64,000 nt of DNA. It comes from Candidatus Poribacteria bacterium (GTDB lineage Bacteria > Poribacteria > WGA-4E > WGA-3G). The translations under genes and the position numbers were made by a program. The stretch lies in the NCBI GenBank assembly GCA_028818705.1, contig JAPPNJ010000029.1, positions 1-64,000 on the forward strand. The letters are read 5' to 3'. Below are positions 54,127 to 62,450 of this stretch, piece after piece. The notes beneath the pieces were generated by a model that made no database searches, was not told the DNA's origin, and saw nothing but the letters and a program-made list of their open reading frames with translations. Each line of letters starts with the position of its first letter. Positions within the stretch are counted from its first letter, which is position 1.

Positions 54127-55086
54127 ATGGAATATACCTATCTCGGTCGGATTGGGCTGCGGGTGAGCCGTCTCTGTCTCGGCACCGTTAATTTCGGGAG
54201 ACATGCGTCCGAAGAAGATTCGTCGCGAGTGATGAGTCGAGCATTGGAAGCCGGGATTACTTTTTTTGATACCGCTAACATCTATAACGAAGGTTTAACG
54301 GAGACGATTGTTGGAAACTGGTTGGCAGCGGATAAGAGTCGACGCGATCAGATTGTTCTGGCGACCAAGTTGTATGGTTCGACGGGTGAAGGTCCGAATG
54401 ACGGTCGTCTGTCGGCGTATCATATCCGTCGAGCGTGTGAGGATAGCCTACGCCGTCTGCAAACCGATCACATAGATTTGTATCAGATGCACCACATTGA
54501 TCGCCGTACGCCGTGGGCTGAGATTTGGCAGGGGATGGAGCAATTGGTGCGTGAAGGAAAGATTTCATACGTTGGGAGTAGCAATTTTGCTGCGTGGCAC
54601 ATTGCTCGCGCACAAGGCATCGCTGCCCAACGCAATTTCCTTGGGCTTGTCTCAGAGCAGAGCGTATATAATCTCCGCAGCCGAAAGATTGAACTTGAAG
54701 TCCTTCCGTGTTGTCGCCAACTCGGTTTGGGCGTAATTCCGTATAGTCCGATGGGCGGTGGATTGCTCTGTGGTGTATTGGACAATCCCATGACTGGACG
54801 ACGTGGCAGGGAATCGAACAGAGAAGTGATCGAAACGCATCGATCACAATTTGAGGCATACGAAGTACTCTGTGCATCGATAGGACAACAGCCGGCTAAC
54901 GTTGCTTTGGCGTGGGTACTCAACAACCCGGACGTTACGTCACCGATTATTGGACCGCGGACGATTGAACAGCTTGAGGAGAACTTATCGGTCTTGGAAT
55001 TGCAATTGGATGATGAAATACTCGCGAAACTGGATGAGATTTGGGCGGGACCTGGTGGCGAAGCACCGGAGGCGTATGCGTGGTAA
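54127..55086 (+). CDS. Aldo/keto reductase
   Basis: 319 aa. The catalytic tetrad is visible: Asp and Tyr in FFDTANIYNEG, Lys in VLATKLYGSTG, His in YQMHHIDRRTP. YVGSSNFAAWHIARAQGIA and SPIIGPRTIEQLEENL are family blocks that hold NADP. 40-type barrel length is normal. It reduces a carbonyl of unknown type. AGGAG precedes the ATG. Followed by a PhyH oxygenase, so both may work on one small molecule. Confidence 0.93.
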   Translation: MEYTYLGRIGLRVSRLCLGTVNFGRHASEEDSSRVMSRALEAGITFFDTANIYNEGLTETIVGNWLAADKSRRDQIVLATKLYGSTGEGPNDGRLSAYHIRRACEDSLRRLQTDHIDLYQMHHIDRRTPWAEIWQGMEQLVREGKISYVGSSNFAAWHIARAQGIAAQRNFLGLVSEQSVYNLRSRKIELEVLPCCRQLGLGVIPYSPMGGGLLCGVLDNPMTGRRGRESNREVIETHRSQFEAYEVLCASIGQQPANVALAWVLNNPDVTSPIIGPRTIEQLEENLSVLELQLDDEILAKLDEIWAGPGGEAPEAYAW

Positions 55087-55157
55087 TGGACGGTGGAATG
55101 TTGAGTTTGTGTTACGATGATCTTGTAACGCGATTTAGACGGTAAGGAGTTGAAAGT

Positions 55158-56369
55158 ATGGCATACGAGAATGAACTTTTTCAGGAACGCGTCGTTCGTG
55201 TGGAACGACCGTCTAAACACTTTACATTGCTGCGCGCTCCGAATGGCGAGTTCCTTGGTGCGTCCGACGATAATGAACTTGCGATCTGTGACTATGTGGA
55301 CGATAAGACGATATGGGACTCTGTTGAAGGTCGGACTGCCTATCGCCATGTGGTTACGAATCTTGTACTTGAAGCAGAGGCTGCGGATTCCACGGAGGGC
55401 TGTTATCTTCGTCATAAAAGTGTCCGACTTGCGGGCAACGGTGCGGCGGCAGCAGATGAAGGTGCGATCTTTTCCCCCGGACATGGACCTGCACATCTTC
55501 CATCGGAGTATCTAAAATTCCTAAAGGAGAACGGTTGGGTTTGTCTTCCAGCTATTCTGTCACCTGATACCGTTGAGGCGTTGGAGCGGATTAGTTGCAC
55601 AGGTCGGTGGGATAGCGAAACCTACGATCGGAGTACAGGAACGTTGGTTAAGGGTGTGGCTGTTGCACAAGCTGCGACGGAGCCGGTGTCCTTGTGGTTA
55701 ATGCGTCAATATATGCGGACGAGTGAAATTCGATTTGGGCATCCACCGGGCTTCGCGATACTCACGCCGGACGATGGCGAGCGGGATGTACAAGGTTGGC
55801 ATTCCGATTTCCCTTATCATTGGGGTATTTTTGCTACGCGTGGCACGGGTCCAGAAATACCGCCCCACAATTTCCCGGAACTCGTTATGGGCGTTCAGCG
55901 GAATCTCTGCGTCTCGGAATTCCGTAAAGAGAATGGGGCGACCTGTTTCAAACTCGGATCGCACGTACTCGGTGAGGGTCCGCCGGATGAATGGGGGCCT
56001 GGACACATCTATCGACAGCAGGGCTACCGAGCTGCACATGGGTTGCCCTACAACGGCCCCGATGCGGATGTTGTGGAGGCACCGGGCGGAAGTTATATTC
56101 TCTACGATTCGAGGATTTGGCATCGTGCAGGGGTGAATCGTACAGAGCGGAAACGCGCTGCGATGTTGCAAGCCGTTATTCCGGTGTACATAGTGCCGAA
56201 AACCGATACCAGCCGCGCTTATCGGAATTTTATCAATAGTCCGCTCGTTGATGCGTTGACACCGTTAGAACTGCAAGAGCTTAAAGCCTTGATGATAACT
56301 AAAATCGAGAGTGCCGGTCAGAAGCATGTCGTCACGATTGACGAGACGTTAAGCGAAATGGTGGGATAA
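55158..56369 (+). CDS. PhyH-family oxygenase with an extra N-terminal domain
   Basis: 403 aa. Residues 1-110 form a separate segment (HFTLLRAPNGEFLGASDDNE...CYLRHKSVRLAGNG) not usual in PhyH enzymes. The oxygenase part begins YLKFLKENGWVCLPAILSPD; iron ligands are in VQGWHSDFPYHWG (HxD) and DSRIWHRAGVNRTERKRAAM (His, then Arg for 2-oxoglutarate). ENGATCFKLGSHVLGE matches the substrate-lid block. AAGGAG precedes the ATG. Substrate unknown. Confidence 0.87.
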   Translation: MAYENELFQERVVRVERPSKHFTLLRAPNGEFLGASDDNELAICDYVDDKTIWDSVEGRTAYRHVVTNLVLEAEAADSTEGCYLRHKSVRLAGNGAAAADEGAIFSPGHGPAHLPSEYLKFLKENGWVCLPAILSPDTVEALERISCTGRWDSETYDRSTGTLVKGVAVAQAATEPVSLWLMRQYMRTSEIRFGHPPGFAILTPDDGERDVQGWHSDFPYHWGIFATRGTGPEIPPHNFPELVMGVQRNLCVSEFRKENGATCFKLGSHVLGEGPPDEWGPGHIYRQQGYRAAHGLPYNGPDADVVEAPGGSYILYDSRIWHRAGVNRTERKRAAMLQAVIPVYIVPKTDTSRAYRNFINSPLVDALTPLELQELKALMITKIESAGQKHVVTIDETLSEMVG

Positions 56370-56378
56370 TTAGCAGTC

Positions 56379-56540
56379 AGCAGTCAGGACGTTCCGCTAC
56401 GCAAATCAACGGTATAAAGCCCGTGTGGGCTTCCCCGCACTCTCAGCGGTCAGTAACCCGTTTATGGCGTGTAAAAACGTTGCAGCTGCCAGAGGTTCTA
56501 CTGATTGCTGAAAGCGCAGCGACCTGATGGCTGATAGCCA
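56379..56540. repeat. CAGTCAG element containing an H1 hairpin unit
   Basis: An H1 unit (stem AAAGCCC-GTGT-GGGCTTC, 56416-56433) is set into a CAGTTA-type element whose right arm reads CTGATTGCTGAAAGCG...CTGATGGCTGATAGCC. The ATG used by the track for the sulfatase lies in this arm. Confidence 0.65.
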
Positions 56541-56556
56541 TAAGAAAGGAGTAATG

Positions 56557-58017
56557 ATGGAAAAACGTCCGAATATTTTATGGTATTGTACGGATCAACA
56601 ACGTTTCGACACAATCGGAGCGTTAGGTAACCCGCATATTAACACGCCGAGACTCGACGAATTTATGGGTCAGTCGGTCACGTTCACGCACGCCTATTGC
56701 CAGTCTCCGATCTGCACGCCTTCTCGTGCGAGTTTTCTGACGGGCATGTATCCCTCAGCTGTGAGCGTTACTGGCAACGGCAACCCTGTTTTCCCTGAGC
56801 ATTATGAGGATCGGTTGATTACGCACGCCCTCGCGCAGGACGGATACGACTGCGGATTGATTGGTAAGCTCCACCTTGCGAGTGCCTTTGAAACCCAAGA
56901 GGCACGTGTGAATGACGGGTATCGCTATTTCCAATATAGTCATGACCATGGCAAGCCGAATGCGCTCGGACACGAATACGCAGATTGGCAACGCGCAGAG
57001 GGCGTTGATCCTGAGGCGTTGATAGCGGGAAAGGCGATTTCCCAAAAGTATCCGAACAGGAGTGGACGTGTGCAAGAGCCAACCCCTGCGCTTGACAATA
57101 TTCCCCCGCATCTCCACCAGACCTACTGGTGTACCGAAAAAACGATTGAATTTATCCAGAAGAATCGTCGGGAAAATCAACCGTGGCTGTTGAGTCTCAA
57201 TCCGTTTGATCCGCATCCGCCGTTTGATGCGCCTTGGGAATATTACCGGCGGTATGATCCGGAAACATTACCGGGTCCACATTTTCAGGAGAGCGACATT
57301 GCCTTTCAGTCAAAATTGACGGAAGCGGGTATCGACTTTCAATCTCAGGCGAAACCGCCTGCGGAGTGGGACGACAAACGCATGCAAGCGTCTTATTACG
57401 CTATGATTGAGCAGCTTGACCATGAGTTTGGACGTATACTCGACTATCTTGATGCCGAGGGACTCCGCGAGGACACTATTGTTGTTTTCACTTCCGATCA
57501 CGGGGAGGCACTTGGGGATCACGGGTTGGCATTCAAAGGGTGTCGTTTTTACGAGGGATCGGTGCGGGTGCCGCTCATGATTTCGTGGCCCACACATTTC
57601 TTGCAGGACGTTCAAAGTGATGCACTCGTTGAGCTGCTCGACATTGTTCCGACGTTGTATGATGCGTTGGGTATGGACATTCCCTACTATGTGCAGGGCA
57701 AATCGCTTGCACCACTGTTGCACGGTGATGTTCCTGCTGGCGAACATCGTGAGGGGGTTCGTTGTGAGTTTTTCGATGCGATCTCAATGCCGGATCGTAC
57801 CCATGCCACAATGTATCGGGACCGACGCTGGAAGCTTGTTGTGTATCATCAGAAGGGAATTTGCGAGTTGTATGATCTCGATAACGACCCATGGGAACAC
57901 AACGATCTCTCGGAGCATGCCGATTATCAGGCTGTCAAGTGGGAGTTGATGCAAAAGAGTTTCGATGCGGCGATCTATGCGCATCCGCAGATGATACCGC
58001 GGACGGCTTCGCACTAA
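56557..58017 (+). CDS. Sulfatase (formylglycine-dependent, S1 family)
   Basis: 486 aa from ATG 56557 with AAAGGAG five nt upstream; the track start lies in a repeat. RPNILWYCTDQQRFD carries the metal-binding Asp pair (here CTDQQ), and ICTPSRASFLTGMYP holds the C-x-P-S-R signature with Cys53 for formylglycine. TSDHGEALGDHG and GCRFYEGSVRVPLMISWP complete the site. No signal peptide is visible. It removes sulfate from a carbohydrate or small molecule; marine sulfated glycans are a reasonable guess. A formylglycine-generating enzyme is not in this window. Confidence 0.94.
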   Translation: MEKRPNILWYCTDQQRFDTIGALGNPHINTPRLDEFMGQSVTFTHAYCQSPICTPSRASFLTGMYPSAVSVTGNGNPVFPEHYEDRLITHALAQDGYDCGLIGKLHLASAFETQEARVNDGYRYFQYSHDHGKPNALGHEYADWQRAEGVDPEALIAGKAISQKYPNRSGRVQEPTPALDNIPPHLHQTYWCTEKTIEFIQKNRRENQPWLLSLNPFDPHPPFDAPWEYYRRYDPETLPGPHFQESDIAFQSKLTEAGIDFQSQAKPPAEWDDKRMQASYYAMIEQLDHEFGRILDYLDAEGLREDTIVVFTSDHGEALGDHGLAFKGCRFYEGSVRVPLMISWPTHFLQDVQSDALVELLDIVPTLYDALGMDIPYYVQGKSLAPLLHGDVPAGEHREGVRCEFFDAISMPDRTHATMYRDRRWKLVVYHQKGICELYDLDNDPWEHNDLSEHADYQAVKWELMQKSFDAAIYAHPQMIPRTASH

Positions 58018-58168
58018 CAGGGGTTTCATGGTGATTTTTGTGTTGGTACGTACATACCTCTTCAGAAATCAATTGGATAGATGAGATTGGATAAGGGGTG
58101 ATGAATCGCCCTACTACAAGCTGCTGGTTGTAGACCGGAACTATCCGATTGAATACTTAATTTTCATC

Positions 58169-58208
58169 AAAGCGCGCCAATTCATCTGTTAATTCGGCGC
58201 GCTTCTTT
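58169..58208 (+). terminator. Terminator-like stem-loop after the sulfatase
   Basis: AAAGCGCGCC and GGCGCGCTT pair across an AT-rich loop, with CTTTG after. The T run is weak. It lies about 150 nt after the sulfatase stop; the gap 58018-58461 otherwise holds a solo RE-like end at 58362. Confidence 0.5.
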
Positions 58209-58361
58209 GTAAATGTAATTGGTGTGGGTGTAGTCTAAGCGTTTGAGAAAAATCATAGTGGGAATACTTAAATTGGAGCCCGGATTTCTTTCGTTGATTT
58301 GCCTGAGTTTATGGAACTTTTACACTACAGATGTGTGTCATTAGTAGTTGGATGGAGCCAT

Positions 58362-58400
58362 GTCATAGTACCCACATGCTAAAGCATGGCATTTTGAAAA
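58362..58400 (-). mobile_element. Solo right-end-like sequence of the TnpB element
   Basis: Minus strand reads CATGCTTTAGCATGTGGGTA then CTATGAC. TGTGGGTRCTATGAC matches the right end of the TnpB element at 59980 in 14 of 15 positions, with a CATGC/GCATG hairpin in place of CACCCT/AGGGTG. No transposase gene is attached. Confidence 0.45.
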
Positions 58401-58461
58401 TGAAGAGGATGATAAGCAATTTATGATTTTTAAACCAGTTCCTGTCGCGAGGTTGTAGACG

Positions 58462-59865
58462 ATGCGCCGTTCTAAGAAAAATATATTCCTACTTCTCAAC
58501 AGTGTCATGTTATTCATGACCACGGGCTGTTTTGCTAATGCTTTCTACACTGCAAGCCAGAATGAGGTGTTCACATCGAATTTGCCAATTGTGATTATTG
58601 ATACACTTGGGATGTGGATTCCTGATGAACCCAAAATTCCTGCACGGATGTGGATTATTTATGATGAATCTGGTGGTAGAAACGCTTTGTATAGTCCGCA
58701 TATCAATTTTGAGGCGGAAATAGGTATAGAGGTCAGAGGCAAGACTTCGCAGTCGTTTCCAAAATCGCAATACGGGTTTGAAATTCGGGACAGTGCGGGC
58801 AACGACAGAGATGTATCGTTATTACAATTGCCAGCGGAATCGGACTGGGTTTTGAACGGTCCGTTTTCGGATAAAACCCTTATGCGCAACTACTTGGCGT
58901 ATGAGTTCAGTAATCGAATCGGTAGGTACGCGAGTCGAACAAAATTTGTTGAAGTATTTCTCAATGAGAGGGGGGATACGCACATAGGCGGGGAACATTA
59001 CGTTGGTGTTTATCTATTGATAGAAAAGATTAAGCGTGGAAAAGAACGGGTCAATATACAATCTTTGAAACCTACGCAGAATGCGCCGTCGGAAATCACT
59101 GGCGGATATATCCTGAAAATCGACAAACGGGACCCGTATGATGGCTATTTCTATACCCGATATGGCACCCGGTTGATTCATGTGTATCCGAAGGGACGCG
59201 AGATCTCTCTTGCTCAAAAAGCGTGGATTCAGGACTATATGAATGCCTTTGAGTTGGCGTTAGCGGGAGAAGACTTTAAGGACCCAAAGCGCGGATATGC
59301 CAAGTACATTGATACAGATGCTTTTATTGATCATTTCATCCTCAATGAACTTTTCAAAAACACAGACGGATTCCGGAACAGTACATACATGTACAAAGAC
59401 AGAAACGCCAAACTGAAAATGGGACCGGTTTGGGATTTCAACTTATCGATGGGCAATACAGTTTTCTATAGAGGCTGGGAGACAGATAATTGGCTTATCG
59501 ATACAAACCCTGTTCCTTTCTGGTGGAGCCGACTGTTAGCGGACGAAAACTTCAAACGACGACTCGTTGAGAGGTGGAAGACGCTTCGGAAGAATGAGCT
59601 TTCCACTTCGAAACTCCTTGACGAGATTGATCGGACTACTGTGTATCTGTCCGAGGCACAAAAGCGAAACTTCCAAAGATGGCGCGTGCTGGGTCGTCGT
59701 ATATTGGGTAATCCGTATCCTGGTCCACCGAGTTATGAACAAGAAGTTCTCCAATTAAAAACATGGTTGCAGGCTCGGCTGAAATGGATGGATGCGAATA
59801 TTGACGCGCCTCTACGACCGGAAGATAACCTTCGTCGGTCGGTGATTAGGCGTGTATTTGACTAA
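58462..59865 (+). CDS. CotH-like protein kinase-fold protein, secreted
   Basis: 467 aa. N-terminal signal with a lipobox-like end (LFMTTGCFANAF). CotH blocks are IGIEVRGKTSQSFPKSQYGF, DWVLNGPFSDKTLMRNYLAY, HYVGVYLLIEKIKRGKERV, LKIDKRDPYDGY, FIDHFILNELFKNTDGF and MGPVWDFNLSMGN (metal-binding Asp). CotH proteins phosphorylate extracellular or spore-coat proteins in Bacillus and occur in many non-spore bacteria with unknown targets. Lipid anchoring is uncertain since the -3 position is Thr. Alone between repeats. Confidence 0.88.
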   Translation: MRRSKKNIFLLLNSVMLFMTTGCFANAFYTASQNEVFTSNLPIVIIDTLGMWIPDEPKIPARMWIIYDESGGRNALYSPHINFEAEIGIEVRGKTSQSFPKSQYGFEIRDSAGNDRDVSLLQLPAESDWVLNGPFSDKTLMRNYLAYEFSNRIGRYASRTKFVEVFLNERGDTHIGGEHYVGVYLLIEKIKRGKERVNIQSLKPTQNAPSEITGGYILKIDKRDPYDGYFYTRYGTRLIHVYPKGREISLAQKAWIQDYMNAFELALAGEDFKDPKRGYAKYIDTDAFIDHFILNELFKNTDGFRNSTYMYKDRNAKLKMGPVWDFNLSMGNTVFYRGWETDNWLIDTNPVPFWWSRLLADENFKRRLVERWKTLRKNELSTSKLLDEIDRTTVYLSEAQKRNFQRWRVLGRRILGNPYPGPPSYEQEVLQLKTWLQARLKWMDANIDAPLRPEDNLRRSVIRRVFD

Positions 59866-59979
59866 TGGCTGTTGGCTGTTGGCAAGAGGTTATTCGTAAC
59901 TCGTAAATCCTCCTTGCTAATCGCTAATCGCTATTTAATAATCCAAGCACCTCTTTTCTTTCTTGCCAATTGCTATAGG

Positions 59980-60110
59980 GTCATAGCACCCACACCCTAT
60001 GAGGGTGGGGCTTGTGCTTCGTAGCAGTCTGCCTTCATTTGAAGGTCTTACGTCTGCTCCACATAGGGTTCTAAGCAGCCCCGTAAGATGTTGATAGCAG
60101 CGTTGATGTC
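59980..60110 (-). ncRNA. Probable omega-RNA overlapping the 3' end of tnpB
   Basis: Two stem-loops on the minus strand: CCTTC-AAAT-GAAGG (60032-60045) within GCAGAC...GTCTGC-like flanks, and CCC-CACCCT/AGGGTG-GGG (59989-60010), linked by ACTGCTACGAAGCACAAGCC. This order is what is known for TnpB guide RNAs, which end at the right end of the element and take the next bases as guide. The 5' boundary is a guess. Confidence 0.5.
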
Positions 60111-61193
60111 TCTATCGTGGTCTGAACCACATTCAGAGCATATCCACTGCCTATCTGAAAGCGAAAGATTGTTATTCTGGTGTCCACAGTCCGAACACAG
60201 CTTACTCGTAGCAGTCCACCGCCCGACTTGACGGAACTCACGATTATGTTTCAAACACTTGTATTTCAGAATCTCAACAAACTGGGAGAAAGCCAAATCA
60301 GAGACTTTACGACCCCAAAGCCGTTTCATGCCTTCAAGGTTGAGCGTCTCGGTAGCGATAAGGTCAAACCGCCTACACAAATCAGTCGCAAGTTTCCAAT
60401 GCCAATCTTTGCGTTGGTTGGAAACTTTGCGATAGAGGGATGCGAGTTCACGGACACCACGATAGTAGTTGTTAGAACCTTTGATCTTTCGGCTGACGGC
60501 TTTATTGAGTTGGCGGAGTTGTTTCAAAGTCGTTCTCAAGGGTTGTGGGTGTTGTATCTTCTCACCTGTGTTCAGTGTCAGGTAGGTATCCATACCGAAG
60601 TCTACCCCTACGCTTTTATCTGTAGCGGGTAGCACTTCTTTGGACGTGTTATCTGTCACGACATAAAGCCAATACGTTCCAACAGAATCCCGAAGGATTT
60701 GGATATAACGGACATTGCCATGCCACTCACGATGTTGATGGAAAGAGAAATAGATACGCTCAAATTTCAAGGCATGCGCATTGTTATCCCACACCTTGAA
60801 CGAAATACGGATACGCCCTTGTTCAAGTTTATAGGCGGTTTGGAACTTCGCAGAACGAAACTTATGGCGTGCTTTAGGTTTAGGGGTGCCGACGCGTCTG
60901 CCGTTCTTGCCGTTCTTAAGCCAATCAAAGAAACGTTGCCAAGCGATGTGCAGGCGGATAATCACAGCGTCAAGTGTGTCACGAGGTATCCACGCCCAGT
61001 GTTGCTTGGTACGTTGGAGCAACTTCGTCAAGTGCGGTTGCAAGCGAAAGCGTCCAGCATATTTCCCATAGATGCGGTAGTAGCGTTTTTCCAAGCGGAG
61101 AAAGTGGTTATAAACATCGGCAAGGTCATCAAGCATGTTGCCCAAACGTTTATTTTTCGGATGGTTGCGTATCTGATATTTGTAGGTTCGCAT
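60048..61193 (-). CDS. tnpB: TnpB RNA-guided nuclease (OrfB family), apparently intact
   Basis: 381 aa. N-terminal helix-turn-helix-like region (TYKYQIRNHPKNKRLGNMLD), RuvC catalytic residues Asp198 (VGVDFGMDT), Glu282 (IATETLNLEG) and Asp362 (HDRDINAA). The zinc ribbon is C333-x2-C336...C352-x2-C355. All key residues are present and the frame is unbroken. TnpB cuts DNA next to a target-adjacent motif under an omega-RNA guide made from the element's right end. The lack of tnpA means it persists by homing or by help in trans. Confidence 0.95.
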   Translation of the reverse strand: MRTYKYQIRNHPKNKRLGNMLDDLADVYNHFLRLEKRYYRIYGKYAGRFRLQPHLTKLLQRTKQHWAWIPRDTLDAVIIRLHIAWQRFFDWLKNGKNGRRVGTPKPKARHKFRSAKFQTAYKLEQGRIRISFKVWDNNAHALKFERIYFSFHQHREWHGNVRYIQILRDSVGTYWLYVVTDNTSKEVLPATDKSVGVDFGMDTYLTLNTGEKIQHPQPLRTTLKQLRQLNKAVSRKIKGSNNYYRGVRELASLYRKVSNQRKDWHWKLATDLCRRFDLIATETLNLEGMKRLWGRKVSDLAFSQFVEILKYKCLKHNREFRQVGRWTATSKLCSDCGHQNNNLSLSDRQWICSECGSDHDRDINAAINILRGCLEPYVEQT

Positions 61194-61199
61194 TCAATT

Positions 61200-61228
61200 A
61201 TTATAGCATATTATTGGCTGAACAACAA
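61200..61228 (-). promoter_or_regulatory. Promoter of tnpB
   Basis: TTGTTG (61223-61228), 17 nt, TATAAT (61200-61205) on the minus strand, 7 nt before the ATG at 61193. If used, the mRNA would be nearly leaderless. Confidence 0.5.
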
Positions 61229-61258
61229 GCCATAAACCCAATGGAGACGGGCTTTCCT

Positions 61259-61330
61259 CCCCCGGTGAATGCCATACGGCATTCATACCCGGTAAAGCCT
61301 ATAAAGGCTTTATACCGTTGATTCTGATTC
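61259..61330. repeat. Two H1 hairpin units (reverse orientation) beside the TnpB element
   Basis: GAATGCC-ATAC-GGCATTC (61267-61284) and AAAGCCT/AGGCTTT (61294-61311), then the reverse header ATACCGTTGATTCTGATTCT. The second stem differs on both arms from the first. Confidence 0.85.
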
Positions 61331-61427
61331 TAAAGACAGAGGTTTCCAGCCCGAAGATTTGATGAATTTTGAAGGCTGTTTCGCTGATAACTACTAATAT
61401 AGAAAAGTAATAGAAAAGGAAAGTGTT

Positions 61428-62447
61428 ATGACATCGACGCAAAACACCGCTGCGATGCATGCTGACGACGTTGCTGCAATCGACGAACTCCGCGAGGTCT
61501 ACGACCAATTGAAGGTATCGCTTGCCAAAATCATCATCGGTCAAGAGCAGGTCATTGAACACTTGGCGATTTGTCTATTTGCGCAAGGTCACGCGTTGTT
61601 GATGGGTGTTCCGGGTTTGGCGAAGACACTGTTGGTGAGTCGATTCGCCGAGGTAATGGCACTGCGATTCAGTCGAATCCAATTTACGCCTGATCTGATG
61701 CCGATGGATATTACTGGGACGGACATCCTGCAGGAGGTCCCTGGCGGCAGACGGGAATTCGAGTTCGTAAAGGGACCGCTTTTTGCCAATCTGATTTTAG
61801 CCGACGAGATTAACCGTGCCCCTTCGAAGACCCAGGCTGCTATGCTTGAAGCGATGCAGGAACACAAAATCACTGTAATCGGCAGAACATATACGCTGGA
61901 TCCACCCTTCTTCGTGTTAGCAACCCAAAACCCAATTGAACAAGAGGGGACCTATCCCTTGCCTGAGGCACAACTTGACCGGTTCATGTTTAGGATTGAC
62001 GTAGACTATCCCGAACGGTTTGAGGAAATAGAGATTGCTCGTACAACGACTGGGGTGGCTCTACCGACCTTGGAACACGTGCTGACGGGTGAGCGGGTAC
62101 GAGCGTTTCAAGACCTCGTTCGTCGCGTGCCGGTCGCCGAACATATCTACGAATTCGCTGTAGACTTGGCACGGAGCACGCGCCCGAAGGGTGACGCAGC
62201 ACCTGACTGGTTGAGACCTCTGGTCGCTTGGGGTGCGGGTCCGCGGGCGGTTCAGTACTTGATTCTGGGTGCGAAAGCACGTGCGGCACTCGGCGGTAGT
62301 TACATGGCACGGCTTGAAGATATTGTTGCGGTGGCGAATCCTGTGCTGGCGCATCGCGTTATTACGTCTTTTGCTGCTGAGTCTGAGAATATCACCAGTC
62401 AAGACATTGTCAACCGACTCATCGAGGAGTTGTCTGAAGGGAGTTAG
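61428..62447 (+). CDS. MoxR-family AAA+ ATPase
   Basis: 339 aa. IIIGQEQVIEHLAICLFAQG, Walker A GVPGLAKTLLV, Walker B LILADEINRAPSKTQAAMLE, sensor FVLATQNPIEQEGTYPLPEA and arginine region LDRFMFRIDVDYP are the standard MoxR order. AAAGGAAAG precedes the ATG. MoxR ATPases act as chaperones for VWA-domain partners, and a DUF58 and a BatA-like gene follow, the usual triad. Confidence 0.95.
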   Translation: MTSTQNTAAMHADDVAAIDELREVYDQLKVSLAKIIIGQEQVIEHLAICLFAQGHALLMGVPGLAKTLLVSRFAEVMALRFSRIQFTPDLMPMDITGTDILQEVPGGRREFEFVKGPLFANLILADEINRAPSKTQAAMLEAMQEHKITVIGRTYTLDPPFFVLATQNPIEQEGTYPLPEAQLDRFMFRIDVDYPERFEEIEIARTTTGVALPTLEHVLTGERVRAFQDLVRRVPVAEHIYEFAVDLARSTRPKGDAAPDWLRPLVAWGAGPRAVQYLILGAKARAALGGSYMARLEDIVAVANPVLAHRVITSFAAESENITSQDIVNRLIEELSEGS

Positions 62448-62450
62448 CGT

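Larger units (their letters stand above)
59980..61240 (-). mobile_element. IS200/IS605-type solo TnpB element (no TnpA)
   Basis: The right end at 59980 (CTATGAC on the minus strand) is fixed by comparison with the solo end at 58362. The left end is uncertain but lies beyond the tnpB promoter. There is no tnpA, so it is of the IS1341 type and would move only with a TnpA supplied elsewhere. Two H1 hairpins lie just outside the left end. Confidence 0.65.

Noticed and set aside
54483-55496. 337-aa minus-strand ORF
   Set aside because: It lies opposite the aldo-keto reductase and PhyH genes, is Cys/Arg/Ser-rich with no motif, and spans the gap between two well-supported genes.
58021-58461. Search for a small gene in the gap after the sulfatase
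   Set aside because: The reading frames are short and lack ribosome sites; the gap holds a stem-loop and an IS end instead.
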